Shown here piece after piece: positions 9,797 to 19,995 of a DNA stretch of 64,000 bases. How positions within the stretch are numbered: position 1 is the stretch's first letter; the number at the start of each line of letters is the position of its first letter. A program made the position numbers and the translations under genes. The notes under the pieces were generated by a model. The model was not told the origin of the DNA and did no database searches. It saw only the letters and a program-made list of their open reading frames with translations. The stretch comes from Aphrocallistes beatrix (lineage: Eukaryota; Porifera; Hexactinellida; Sceptrulophora; Aphrocallistidae). The stretch spans positions 12,373,524 to 12,437,523 of the forward strand of contig OY725488.1 of NCBI GenBank assembly GCA_963281255.1, in the 5' to 3' direction.

Positions 9797-12700
9797 ATGT
9801 CTGACGAAAGAAGACACGAAATGAAAGTTTTCATAGAACTTAAGAAATTATTGACACCTCCAACTATCCTTAAACTTCAAAACGCGATCGATGTACCAGC
9901 ACGAATCGTACAAGACACTGGAAACGATCCCATTAAGTTCCTCCATTCACTGAAAGAATGGGACCAATTCAATCCTTCCACGTTCGATTTAGCGTTACAA
10001 GGAGTCGGTGGGAGTATCCTCTACACAGCCAGGAAGCTAGAATGGTTGTCCGACCCAAGTCACAGGCAAAGATCGCACAAAGAAGAACCCAAATCCATGC
10101 AAACATTCGTCCAACTGTTAACACAGGGAATGACCTCACAGCAATGGATGCTACTAGCCCGTACTAGTTCCGAATCAGCACCAAAGTCCATGTTAAAGCA
10201 ATGCATTAACAACAAAGTCATCACATCTAACATGGTGGACCTCTGTGAAGACCTCGAAATCGTAGAACGGAACGATTTAGCCATTCAAGTGCGCGGCTAT
10301 ATAACCACATTCCAAAATCTGAGTAGCAACACGTTTCGCCAGCAAATCCTGGAAGAAATCGAACGAGATGAAAAGGCAGAGCTGATAGTGTGGCAATTGA
10401 GTTTGAGAGAATTCATCCGAATTCAGAATAAGGACGTGAGTGTTATCCTGGATCAAGATCCCGTCCCCATAGAATCCGTCTACATTCCCCTGACCGTCAT
10501 CAAGGTGGAGAGTCCCGAAAAGAGAGTAGGGGCAGAGAGCGGCTGTGAAGAGATTGAATTCCTCCGAAATATCCACAGTCGGGTAGCACAGGAATCGGTC
10601 GAGGTGGTAGACCTTGATTCGATAGTGACCAGTTTTGACTCCTCCCGTCATGAACTCTGGTGCCTGATTGGCAGTCCAGGAAGCGGCAAAAGTTTTCTGT
10701 GTAAGCATTTCGCGTACATGTACGGCACCAACACACTGACCAACTTCCGGTACGTTATCTCTATCCCGTGCCGGAGTCCTGAATGGCACAAACTCGAGGA
10801 AGCGAGACACGAAGCGGGGAACATCGTTGATAGCGACTTCATCGTGTGTTGGCTCTCACTGAGCATGTTTTCAGGTGCGAAGTGGAGCGACTCCCTCTCT
10901 GAGCAGTTGGTGAAATCGGACGGAGAGGGACTCCTGATTATCCTCGACGGAGCAGATGAATTTGCAAGAGATGTGCCATTCGACGCGACACTACTGAACT
11001 GTTTGCTTAAGCGACGCATCCTCCCGCTAAGCACTGTCCTCGTCACGAGCCGACCTTACGCGTGGTCCGAACTTCAGGAGAAGTCCCAGTTCCCTGTGGA
11101 CTCGTATTTCCAGGTGCTCGGTTTCTCTCCGGAAAACCGAGACCTTTATTTCAAGAAGCGCATTGAAACCATTTCCAAGTTAAATGACGTACGCGAAATG
11201 TTCTACCGGCATGAAGAAATCGAGCAGCTTTCTCTGATCCCTGTGAATGCCAGCTTGTTCACCGCTCTATTCAACGAGTCCGAGTCCATCCTGACTTTCA
11301 CGCTTTCCCACATTTACACCCAACTGATTGTATACATGATTAGGCGCCAGTTATCCCGTATGGGCCTAAAGGAGCACAGCAAAGTCTGCGATCTTTCGAA
11401 ATTCCACCCAGGAATTCAGAAGTGCATTCGTGCCATTGGGAAGGAAGCGAATCAGGGCATTTTTGATCGAGATCTGACTTCTGATAAAAACATTCCATTA
11501 AAGATCGGAGACACGAAACTGAGCAGCGAGCGTCTCGGTCTGATGCAGGCACATGTGAAAGTGGGTCGTTTCGGTAATCGTGTGAAAGTCTGGACCTTTC
11601 AACACCTCACAATACAAGAATTCATGGCTGCAGTCTCCATTTGCGCCAACTCCTGGACGAACCAATGTTTAATTTTCCGCTACATAACTTCCTCTGTCCA
11701 GTACCTGTCCATGTACAAGATGGTGATTAGGTTTGTGAGTGGCATATTGAGACAGAACGCAGGTCGCATGACGCCTATTCTGTGTAGACACACACTCCCT
11801 AAACCGATGTCATTCTCTGACTTGCCGATGATTTATAAGCTGCGTTATTTCACAGAATTTGCTGACTGTTCAGGTTGGAAGGAATTTACACAATCATTCC
11901 TCCTATTATGCGCCTTAATTAGCGAATTAAACTATTCTGATTCGATTTCGAAACATTTCGCATATTTCAAAGAGAAATTCCCCGAACCGATCTGCCTATA
12001 TTTCACCCACACTGTCTCCCCGAATGAATGGCATTGTTTCACACAATCATTGAAATACGTTCATAACTTTCATGTAATACATATTCATTCTGGTTTTATT
12101 AAATCAACACAGTTCAATTCTCTGCTCCAAGCACTCTCCTCTTGCCATCTCGATTACTTAGCACTCGCTTTTGTTGATGAAGATTTCGAAACGATCCTTT
12201 CCTTCACTGGTCCGCTCTCCTCTGCCACTCTACCTGCTAGCACCAGAATTAGCATTGATTTCGAATCGTGTGATCTGACAGCTTGTAACGATTCTCAGCT
12301 GCTGTTCCCTTCCACCAACCAATTCACTGGAAGTTTGAAGTTATATGAATCTGCAATGAAGCATTCAATGCTAGAGAACTTGACCAATCAATTCAGGTCA
12401 TTACACAATTTGTTCTATAGTCCCAAGTCGAATGATTCCGATTGGTCGCTCATTCACCAATTAATATCAGACAGTCCGCTCAATGGACTGTACATTGACG
12501 ACTTCCACGGTTTCCTCCCAGTGACAGCTGACAGCCTATCAGCGCTCTCCTCGCTGAAAGAGTTGTTTTGGGAAACGAAACAAGATTGCTACGAAGCATT
12601 GCAATACTTGCATCGACTCAGTTCCATCACATACCTCTGTCTAGCCTCTGCTTACTACCCATCTCCTAATCCATCCTACCCAGACTCCATCTCACGACTA

Positions 12701-13174
12701 ATCTCTGAAAATGCCACTTCACTGAGAGAGATCAGTTTAGATTCTTTAGACCGAATTGGGTTTGACAGCTGGGGTAGTTGCTTAGATTTAGTTTCAATTT
12801 GTTCCAACTTGATATCGTTACAACTGCACTATTGCAATTTCACACCTGATGATATGAGTTGCTGGTACAGAGCTTTAACAGTAATGAAGTCACTCGTCTA
12901 CTTGAAACTCGAATACACTCCATTACAAGATTCTGGAATGTTGGTACTGTGTCACAGTCTGAATTATCATCCAGCCATTAGGTATTTATTTATAAATCGC
13001 TGCGAGCTCAGTTCTAAATCGTGTCTCCCGCTCAAATATCTCATCTTGACACCTCCACACATCAAAATACTGCGACTATCCAAGTCCGAACTTTCGAGTC
13101 CTGATCCCGAACAGCTGGAACTCCTCGAACAGTCAGCTGAACAATGTTCCATCAAGATTGATTGGGAAAACTAA
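9797..13174 (+). CDS. NLR-A: death-fold/NACHT/leucine-rich repeat receptor
   Basis: This is a single-exon coding region of 1125 codons. A splice acceptor (CCTCTAG ending 9790) six bases upstream sets the ATG. Residues 1-180 hold two helical segments with patterns like death-effector domains (for example FNPSTFDLALQGVG and ITSNMVDLCEDLEIVERNDL). The NACHT ATPase has Walker A GSPGSGKS at 292-299, Walker B LLIILDGADEF from 379, and a sensor-like STVLVTSRPYA. Residues from about 760 form leucine-rich repeats with L-x-L strands. By family knowledge it is a cytosolic innate immune sensor that binds nucleotide and oligomerises through its N terminus. The partner gene NLR-B has the same length and about 94% protein identity. 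Ligand and pathway are unknown. The DED assignment is weaker than the NACHT call; CARD or DEATH remains possible. Confidence 0.93.
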   Translation: MSDERRHEMKVFIELKKLLTPPTILKLQNAIDVPARIVQDTGNDPIKFLHSLKEWDQFNPSTFDLALQGVGGSILYTARKLEWLSDPSHRQRSHKEEPKSMQTFVQLLTQGMTSQQWMLLARTSSESAPKSMLKQCINNKVITSNMVDLCEDLEIVERNDLAIQVRGYITTFQNLSSNTFRQQILEEIERDEKAELIVWQLSLREFIRIQNKDVSVILDQDPVPIESVYIPLTVIKVESPEKRVGAESGCEEIEFLRNIHSRVAQESVEVVDLDSIVTSFDSSRHELWCLIGSPGSGKSFLCKHFAYMYGTNTLTNFRYVISIPCRSPEWHKLEEARHEAGNIVDSDFIVCWLSLSMFSGAKWSDSLSEQLVKSDGEGLLIILDGADEFARDVPFDATLLNCLLKRRILPLSTVLVTSRPYAWSELQEKSQFPVDSYFQVLGFSPENRDLYFKKRIETISKLNDVREMFYRHEEIEQLSLIPVNASLFTALFNESESILTFTLSHIYTQLIVYMIRRQLSRMGLKEHSKVCDLSKFHPGIQKCIRAIGKEANQGIFDRDLTSDKNIPLKIGDTKLSSERLGLMQAHVKVGRFGNRVKVWTFQHLTIQEFMAAVSICANSWTNQCLIFRYITSSVQYLSMYKMVIRFVSGILRQNAGRMTPILCRHTLPKPMSFSDLPMIYKLRYFTEFADCSGWKEFTQSFLLLCALISELNYSDSISKHFAYFKEKFPEPICLYFTHTVSPNEWHCFTQSLKYVHNFHVIHIHSGFIKSTQFNSLLQALSSCHLDYLALAFVDEDFETILSFTGPLSSATLPASTRISIDFESCDLTACNDSQLLFPSTNQFTGSLKLYESAMKHSMLENLTNQFRSLHNLFYSPKSNDSDWSLIHQLISDSPLNGLYIDDFHGFLPVTADSLSALSSLKELFWETKQDCYEALQYLHRLSSITYLCLASAYYPSPNPSYPDSISRLISENATSLREISLDSLDRIGFDSWGSCLDLVSICSNLISLQLHYCNFTPDDMSCWYRALTVMKSLVYLKLEYTPLQDSGMLVLCHSLNYHPAIRYLFINRCELSSKSCLPLKYLILTPPHIKILRLSKSELSSPDPEQLELLEQSAEQCSIKIDWEN

Positions 13175-13186
13175 CACTCATTGAAG

Positions 13187-13504
13187 GTAAGTATTCTCTA
13201 ATTTTAAATTTAAATAATTTAGTTCGATTCAATTCAATACTAATTATACTTTGAATTTCATTTAAACTATTGAATTCCCGCAAAAATTTAATATTTCTAA
13301 ATCGATTATAAAATAAAACCTCACAGAAAAACAATTAATTTAATTAATAAAATATTTTAAATTTTTATTTGAATTTTGGTTTAAATATAATTAATTTCTT
13401 CATTTCTATAAATAGAATGTCTACTAATCTATTGGCTTAGAAGTCTGTGTCATTCATTCACTGATATCTCAATGCAGTACATCTTAACTGTCCTACTTCT
13501 CTAG
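13187..13504 (+). other. 3' UTR intron of NLR-A
   Basis: A consensus donor (GAAG then GTAAGT) starts 12 bases after the stop codon, and a pyrimidine-rich acceptor (TTCTCTAG) ends at 13504, giving 318 bases. The same intron is present in NLR-B (47378-47696). An intron this close to the stop is not expected to trigger nonsense-mediated decay under the usual 50-nucleotide rule. The last exon would start at 13505. Confidence 0.65.
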
Positions 13505-13672
13505 GTGTCAGCTGCTACTCAATCCCTTTCTCTCTCTTCCTATTTCACGCCTCTATTACTCATCCCTTCCCTGCTATAACACATCTACTCTTCTCCCCAC
13601 TCTATCTGCTAGAGATAGTCTGCTAGCTTGAACTTGAATTGTGTATTTGTCTGAGTTATGAATAGAAATATC

Positions 13673-13678
13673 ATTAAA
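13673..13678 (+). promoter_or_regulatory. Candidate poly(A) signal of NLR-A (ATTAAA)
   Basis: ATTAAA lies about 170 bases into the putative last exon and is conserved in block B at 47864-47869. It is the common variant of AATAAA. No better signal lies in the conserved 3' exon. Cleavage would fall just downstream, near the start of the 370 bp repeat. Confidence 0.45.
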
Positions 13679-13705
13679 ACATATAAACTCACTCTATTCA
13701 ACTTT

Positions 13706-14075
13706 ACTACATCGTTATTATTGGGATAATTTAATTCGGATTAGAACCAGAATGCTGGTAATAATGTTTACGACCTTACTCGGCGAGGTGTGAAAATTTA
13801 ACTGAGATATTTGAGCTAACTGAGGAATTATATTATTCACTGAATTCTAAATTTCTAATATCTGCCTTGTCCAATTCCTCATTCAATTCGTTTAAATAAT
13901 TGGGAAAGAAATCTTTGACATAATACAATTTTATATTTTACTTAACAATCTGTTAAGATTTCATCCTAAATCTCCATCATATAAGCAATTTTAATCCAAA
14001 TTTAATACAGTTCAGTACAGTAGATTTTCCAGTGCCTGCATATATAATACTAGACACAACACTATTCATGTAATA
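13706..14075 (+). repeat. 370 bp direct repeat, copy 1
   Basis: This copy is about 95% identical by eye to 15181-15550, with the same length and orientation. Block B has one equivalent copy (starting near 47905). The copies bracket 1105 bases absent from block B. Both start at TACTACATCG and stop at TTCATGTAATA. Confidence 0.85.
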
Positions 14076-15180
14076 ATTGTGGCAATATTCGGAAAAGATT
14101 TAAGAGAAAATAATCCAGGGTTGGCAGGTTTTGTCCACTTGGACAAAACCTAGTGGTTTTAACCAGGTTAAAACCGTCCTGTCCAAAACTATGAGGAGAA
14201 TGATTACTTTTCAGACATATCAATTGTTCAGAAGTCTGAACATACTGACGAACATATAATAATCTAATTTTAAGTACTTTTTTGCGTATAAAATTGTACT
14301 ATAAAATAACATGTGACAATCAGCTTGAAGTATTCCACCTTATACATCCCAGATGTTTTATATAAATACTTGGGTCATTCAGAAGTTCCCATCCCATATA
14401 TGTATCCAGGGCCGTAGCCACCAGCCCGGTTTCAACCTGACCACTTTTTAGTCACAACCGAACCACTTCACACCTGGTGTATACGGCCTTGGTATCTATA
14501 AAGATGGTGAAAAGAGGATATTTCCGATTTATCCATTGTATTTCTTAAGACAAAATCGTAGATAACTCAGGAATCATTAAAAATAGACACGCAAACAGTC
14601 AAATATTGGAAAATGCGGATAACGATGTTTTAAATGAGCTAGAAGAGCAACATTTTTCGCTCTAAAGAGCGCCTATTGCATAATCACATTATGACATATC
14701 AAATTTTGACAGCTGAATTAGATACTCGGATATAATGTTTGTATATAGTCAGGCCCGGATTATACATGAGGCAATGGAGGCAGTTGCCTCTGGCCCCCGA
14801 TTTTTACCGGCCCTGAAAACTGCATCATTGATCGTCCTGAGTTATGGGAAATTTTTATGGGCTACTTGAAACAATATTTATTTATATAATATCACGTAAC
14901 AAAGACATTATACACATTATTGTCACCTATTAGTCACCTAATAATAGTCACCTAATAATAGTCACCGATAATAATAGTCACCTAATAATAGTCACCTAAT
15001 AATAGTCACCTAATAATAGTCACCGATAATAATAGTCACCTAATAATAGTCACCGATAATAATAGTCACCTAATAATAGTCACCTAATAATAGTCACCGA
15101 TAATAATAGTCACCGATGACTGCTTACTTGACTATATTCGTTTCTACTGAGTATACTACATATTTCATTTGAATGCTATT
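14076..15180. other. Filler DNA between the 370 bp repeats
   Basis: These 1105 bases have no counterpart in block B and no coding frame was recognised. They contain transposon ends: a GGTTGGCAGG-type end near 14117, inverted ends CCAGGGCCGTAGCCACC/ATACGGCCTTGG at about 14409-14492, and a CAGGCCCGGATTA end at 14751. They also hold the tandem array at 14925-15118. Confidence 0.6.
14925..15118 (+). repeat. Minisatellite of TAGTCACC units
   Basis: The array contains about 13 units of two interleaved types: 14 bp (TAGTCACCTAATAA) and 16 bp (TAGTCACCGATAATAA). The mix suggests expansion of a composite unit. Stop codons are frequent in every frame, so it is not coding. Confidence 0.85.
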
Positions 15181-15550
15181 ACTACATCGTTATTATTGGG
15201 ATAATTTAATTCGGATTAGAACCAAAATACTGGTAATAATGTTTACGACCTTACTCGGCGAGGTGTGAAATTTTCACTAAAATATTTGAGCTAACTTGGC
15301 AATTATATTATTCACTGAGTGCAAAATTTCTAATATCTGCCTTGTCCAATTCCTCATTCAATTCGTTTAAATAATTGGGAAAGAAATCTTTGACATAATA
15401 CAATTTTATATTTTACTTGGCAATCTGTTAAGATTTCATCCTTAATCTCCATCATATAAGCAATTTTAATCCAAATTTAATACAGTTCAATACAGTAGAT
15501 TTTCCAGTGCCTGCATATATAATACTAGACACAACACTATTCATGTAATA
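15181..15550 (+). repeat. 370 bp direct repeat, copy 2
   Basis: This is the second copy of 13706-14075. After it, collinearity with block B resumes (TTGTATTAGAAATGA here, GTATTAGAAATG at about 48317). The extra copy plus filler is therefore a block A-specific event. Confidence 0.85.
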
Positions 15551-17036
15551 TTGTATTAGAAATGAATTACATCCTTTTTTTTAAGTCAGAGATCGTATTT
15601 TACTAGAGTTCTAAACAAATCATTATTATTACAGATTTATATTCTTTAATTCATAATTTTGCGCTATTCTTGATAATTAAGTAATCTCATTGCAATCCCT
15701 TTCAAGTGACTCAATTGAAGTGTGGTTTATTCAATTATTTAACTGCCACTATGTTGACAACAATACAAATACAGCTTGACTATATTACTGCAGATTGTAA
15801 AGCTATGGAAGCCCAAATGAAATTTTTAATCTAAATCTGTACCTAAGAAAATTTATATAATTGGAGTGACGAATTTATTTGTTGATTCTGTCGTTGTATG
15901 ATGCAATTACTTATTGCTGTACAAGAGGATACATGGAATTTGTCCTAAAAAAACTGAAATTTATCTTCATTCGTATTGGTTGGAATCGGTCCTATTTTTT
16001 GGAATTTGTCCTAAATTTCAATAAATTTGTTGATTTTGTTATAACTCTCCAAAATGCTCACTTTACACTTCCATTCATTCTATTTGTTTTAGGACAAAAT
16101 CAAGTTTCTCTAAACAAGGAATGGATTAAGATTGCTATTATCCTTAGAGTCTACATATCGCTTATTTTGGTTATTGAACTACTAAATTCTAACAGCTGGA
16201 TTTATGGAACAAATGTGGAAGTATAATTATTAATTAATTAATCTAATCTGTACTGTGAGATAATAAATAGAAAAAGAGTGCTGAATTTCTTTGTTGATTC
16301 TGACGTTGTGTGTTACTATTACGAGTACGATGTTAAACAAGGAATGAATGACGTTGTTATTCTCCTTAAAATGTCCAATATCGACTGCTTATTTTGAATA
16401 TACAACAACAGAGTTTTGATAGTTCAGATACTAATCTATTTGTGGAATCGATAGCATGTATTGTAGCAGACATTTAATTTAGCTCACATTTGAATTTTCC
16501 CAAAATTATTTTAATTTTTAAATTGAAAAATGCTATTAAATTATAACAGCAGCAGAAGAGCAAAGGCTATATCATACTACTATGTACGTACACATTTAAA
16601 TGTACTAACTGTGTTATAACTGTTTATATCAGAAAGTCTTAGTAGTTAGATCATTTTAAAGTGTTTTAATTGTATGTACTTTCATGGTTTCCAGTTTGTG
16701 TCTACTGCTCTACCCAATTACTCTTCTTCAAGGTTAAATACTTTCAATGAGTGCCACTCTGTGTCACTACCGCCATCATATTGAGTGGAGATGACATGAA
16801 GTGTACAGACTAGCAAATATTGAAAAGTTAAGCTTGAGTGAGATGAATTAATTAGAAAGCTAATAGTATGAGAATTTAAAAGCGAGGAAATTTGAAATCA
16901 TATTAGTATATCTGTCACTATTAAATGTTACTGATCGAATGAATAGATTAATATTGTAATTATTTGATTCGAAAATATTGGGTACGATTAATTAAGTTAG
17001 GAAAGTGTATGTTTTATCGTTTAATCCAGTGGTCAC
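15551..17036. other. Downstream flank of NLR-A, no gene seen
   Basis: Bases 15551-16440 are collinear with 48317-49190. A frame at 15879-16226 has a shorter counterpart at 48695-48955, but the block B copy is shifted and both are rich in I, L and F from AT-rich DNA. I do not call a gene. Bases 16680-16800 resemble 33850-33960 (CAATTACTCTTCTTCAAG), suggesting another dispersed repeat. Confidence 0.5.
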
Positions 17037-17150
17037 CAACCTGGATTTCATGGACCCTTTAGTGATCCACATAAAGTATTAATGAGGTTCACAGTTTTGT
17101 AATATGGTTAATAAGAGGGGTGCATTGCTTTAAAAGGTTGAAAACCGCTG
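17037..17150. mobile_element. hAT-like miniature element (CAGTGGT/ACCGCTG family)
   Basis: The ends read CAGTGGTCACCAACCTGG and AAGGTTGAAAACCGCTG and are imperfectly inverted. Flanking octamers GTTTAATC and TTTGAATC look like a decayed target duplication. Relatives lie at 38363-38526, 56572-56690 and 62524-62688. Confidence 0.75.
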
Positions 17151-17309
17151 TTTGAATCTTTTTGAGAATTTAAATTGATTCGCTCTACTTACTATTCTGT
17201 ATAATCAATACTGCAGCAAGAGTGAACACCAGCACGAATGGATTTAAGAAGACAATGGATAAGCAGCAGAGACTGGTTACTGTGTAGAATGTAATAATTC
17301 ACATCATAT

Positions 17310-17400
17310 ACCTCACCAGGATATTATACAGCTCTCTAGATACGCTCCCAGTCTCTAACTCATGAATTTCCATACGTCTAAATCACTAATGACAGTGTAA
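17310..17400 (+). repeat. Fragment of a dispersed ~400-530 bp repeat
   Basis: This fragment matches the start of the repeats at 53405 and 63565 (ATTATACAGC, GATACGCTCC, TTTCCATAC landmarks in order). Only the first part is preserved here. Its nature is unknown. Confidence 0.6.
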
Positions 17401-17519
17401 TATAGGGAAATTGAGTGATATTCTAATTTTTCACTCTGAGCCAAAATAGGATACAGTAATAATTGTTTCATTTTTCTGGAGAATTCCCAGGGGAATATTT
17501 GCGCTCTTTCTATTGCATT

Positions 17520-17790
17520 ATCACAACAACCTTCATGAGAACACATTGTGACGGGAACACGATGAGGCCGTAATAGAGAATGGTCAAGATGTTGAGAACT
17601 TACAAGCTTGCATTGAAGAACAGAACAAACGCTAGTCTATGTGCGAATATTCTATCTCAGGATTGACTGCGGATGCTGCTATGTTGAATATACCACAATG
17701 CCAATGATGACCTTAGAAGTGCCTAAGAGGATTAACGCTATGCATTTCCTCACTGATTTCCCCTTCATTGAGAAGCTAGCTGCTATCAGC
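17520..17790 (-). pseudogene. Decayed copy of the 20737-20987 membrane-protein exon
   Basis: Reverse-strand translation gives CIALILLGTSKVIIGIVVYS and, further on, VLNILTILYYGLIVFPSQC. These parallel VALILLGISQLLIGIV and ALNSLTILYYLLIVVPSQS of the frame at 20737-20987. Several stops and a break separate the two parts. I infer a pseudogene or a fast-evolving, differently spliced paralog. Confidence 0.6.
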
Positions 17791-18207
17791 GAAAGTATGG
17801 CTAATCGTGAGTAGAATTACACTGATCATTCCTTCGATATGACTAGTCTCTTCGCAGAATTCTAGTTTATTCTGTCTAGATTCATATATTTGTCTTAGCA
17901 TTATAGGCTAATACAATGTACGTAGAGGAAATCTCAGTATTATATGAGTTCAGAGTTGATTGTATTTTCTCATGACATTACATTCTATGAATCAATCATC
18001 ATGTAACTTAAACTGAGTTTGCACTGATTAGTTTGACTGCACTTTTGTACTGCCCGACCAAAGTATTCGTTCCACTCAACAGTTTCCATTTTATTTAAAG
18101 CAGCATCTATTAGAATCTCCGCATTTGTTAAGCATCTACAAGTATTAGTCGAGATTTTCATCATCTTTAACTTTGTAGGAGCAGTTTTCAACAATCAAAT
18201 TTACATT

Positions 18208-18282
18208 ATGAACCACTACTACGTCCTCAACATCGTGGGATCTCTAGCCTTTACATCCTCTTTCTGTCTCAAAGTGTGTTGA
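18208..18282 (+). pseudogene. Fragment related to the membrane-protein exon, opposite strand
   Basis: The 24-residue frame contains NHYYVLNIVGSLAFTSSF, which resembles SYYALNSLTILYYLLIV of the 20737-20987 exon. It is on the + strand, while the other two copies are on the - strand. It is too short to be certain, but with the copies within 3 kb on both sides it probably belongs to the same decaying family. Confidence 0.35.
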
Positions 18283-18719
18283 TGGGTTGTGTTGTTATTG
18301 TTTTATAATACAGTATAAGAAATACGGAGATTCCAATATGGATTCGCCTGAAAAGAAAAGATATCCCATCTCCTCATTGACCTGCTATTCTATTTTGTTT
18401 AGTGCTAGTAAGAGGAGTTCAAGTATGAGATTAAACTAACATTAGAAACCACTAATGTACAAGCAATGACAGATAATTCGCTTCTAACATCTTAAACAAT
18501 CTACTCACTAACTCAGATATGAACTTGGTCGCATTTCTATACTGGTAGATGTAGATATTCTGCTTAGGTTGAGGCGATTATCTTGCTAATACAAATACGT
18601 ATGCTAACACTATGTACGTAGAAGAAATCTTATAACACTTATAACACTTCAGAGATTTGCTCACTACAATTATCATCATTTGTTTAATTTGTAATATTCA
18701 ATGGAGAACCGGCTTCCAC

Positions 18720-18901
18720 CAGGGTTGCCGTGGGAATGGAATTTCAATTCCCATTCCGACGGGATTTCTGTGAGAATTCCCACTGAATCCCACAGAAACC
18801 CAGATGTGGGAATTCCCATAGCCTTAAAGTCATCTAGATATGGGAATTTGTGACTTTTCCCATGGGAATTCTGAAAGATTCCCATTCCCACGGCAATCCT
18901 G
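18720..18901. mobile_element. hAT-like miniature element, CAGGGTTGCC family, copy 1
   Basis: This 182 bp element is flanked by an exact 8 bp duplication, GCTTCCAC (18712-18719 and 18902-18909). Termini are CAGGGTTGCCGTGGGAATG and its near-complement. The interior is made of short palindromic GGGAAT/ATTCCC words, so the whole element could fold back. It has no coding capacity. Four more copies lie in this window. Confidence 0.92.
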
Positions 18902-18984
18902 GCTTCCACCCCTAGCGTAAAACATGGTTTAAAAACCACCTTGATTTTAATTCATGGCGTCCCGTCAACATTATTAACTCGATG

Positions 18985-19377
18985 TTACATTGCTCGGTTT
19001 AGATCTATTGTAGAAGATGTATGTAGACTTCTGAGTAAGTCATTAGCTAAGCTCCTATCCACCCTGACCCCTGTACCTCTCAGGGTAACGAGGCGTGCTC
19101 GGACTATATCTTGTCCAATCGCGCCTTCCTCAGCTGTTCCTCCATTCCGACACTTTCTGTAGTCATCCACCTTGGGTGTTTCCCTGCTAGCCTGCAGGTC
19201 TGTGTCCAGCTGTGAGATTTCGCGTTCTAAGCGAGCAAACCTCTCACTCAGACTCTCCAACCGTTCTTCATTCCAGTTCAGTTCATATCCCACGGATCCA
19301 AGCCCACCTCTTAGCACTGATGTGGAAACATCAATTCTGAAAGCGTTGAGTTTAGCATTTTTGAATTCCAGACCCAT
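18985..19377 (-). CDS. Hypothetical 130-residue protein with coiled-coil segment
   Basis: This open frame lies in a markedly GC-richer island (about 18950-19480) than its surroundings. The protein is charged, with a heptad-like stretch NEERLESLSERFARLEREIS at about residues 36-55 followed by QLDTDL. I do not recognise a family. It may be a small gene, one exon of a longer gene, or a transposon remnant. The opposite-strand frame at 19172-19411 has no such features and is treated as its shadow. Confidence 0.4.
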   Translation of the reverse strand: MGLEFKNAKLNAFRIDVSTSVLRGGLGSVGYELNWNEERLESLSERFARLEREISQLDTDLQASRETPKVDDYRKCRNGGTAEEGAIGQDIVRARLVTLRGTGVRVDRSLANDLLRSLHTSSTIDLNRAM

Positions 19378-19411
19378 TCTCCACTCTTACCCAATCTCCT
19401 CAACTGATTAG

Positions 19412-19995
19412 CTCCGTGGTCGTCCTCTATGAACGGTTAGATGTTGGAAGTCAGGTGTCTCGAATATGTACATTTGTCTGGTCTATATTCGCCATCCTTT
19501 CTCGTCTAAACTAGTCTAAAGAGCTATACACGAATTAGAAAAGTCGCTTTTCTGAAGCGATTCAATTGAATTTTCAAATTTGAAGCAGCCAAGTTTGATT
19601 GGGAATATGTCTCAAAAATGTCTTGATTCGATCTCGTTACAATTTTTGAATTTTGATTTGAAGTCTGGAGTGGGACTTGAAAACTACTTCCTTGAGTTTA
19701 GATCGCTACATAGAGCAGTGGAGAGAGAGAGCTTGGCGAGAGTCTCTTCTTAAATTTCAGATATAGAATGGTTCTTAATTTTTTCTGGTGGAGGAGAACC
19801 TTTGTTTTTAATCATGATTTGATTGAACGATTTGCACCAAAGAAGAAATAAAGTGTCGGGCATACAATGTAATGCCATTTCTGTTCGTTTCAGTACACGA
19901 TACACCTGACATGTTCCTCTAGTCCTCAACTGTCCCTATCTGGGATTTAAAATAGGCAATATTGATAAATCTCTTTATGGACACTGTACTTATGC
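19412..19995. other. No feature recognised
   Basis: I see no gene, repeat end or RNA. Base composition returns from the GC-rich island to AT-rich background after about 19500. Confidence 0.4.

Larger units (their letters stand above)
1..16460. repeat. Segmental duplication block A (partner 37080-49200)
   Basis: Ordered stretches of this block recur in the same order and orientation in block B. These include the opening 300 bases, a piece ending at 1164-1290, the putative first exon near 2400-2625, the region 7980-8400, the whole NLR gene and about 3 kb downstream. The NLR coding exon and its 3' UTR are nearly identical between blocks, while upstream noncoding sequence is far more diverged and interrupted by different transposons. 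I infer an old duplication followed by sequence exchange over the gene. The left edge lies outside the window. Confidence 0.8.

Noticed and set aside
10277..11046. Several reverse-strand frames of 70-177 codons within NLR-A, repeated in NLR-B
   Set aside because: They lie antisense to a strongly supported NACHT coding exon. Their presence in both copies follows from the near-identical sense sequence, and none has a recognisable domain.
14881..15118. TAGTCACC array as a regulatory or telomere-like repeat
   Set aside because: The unit does not match telomere repeats. The mixed 14/16 bp units are ordinary minisatellite structure within filler DNA.
15879..16226. 115-codon frame with a partial counterpart at 48695-48955
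   Set aside because: The block B version is shorter and shifted, and the composition (I, L, F, N) is typical of AT-rich chance frames. No motif or splice context supports it.
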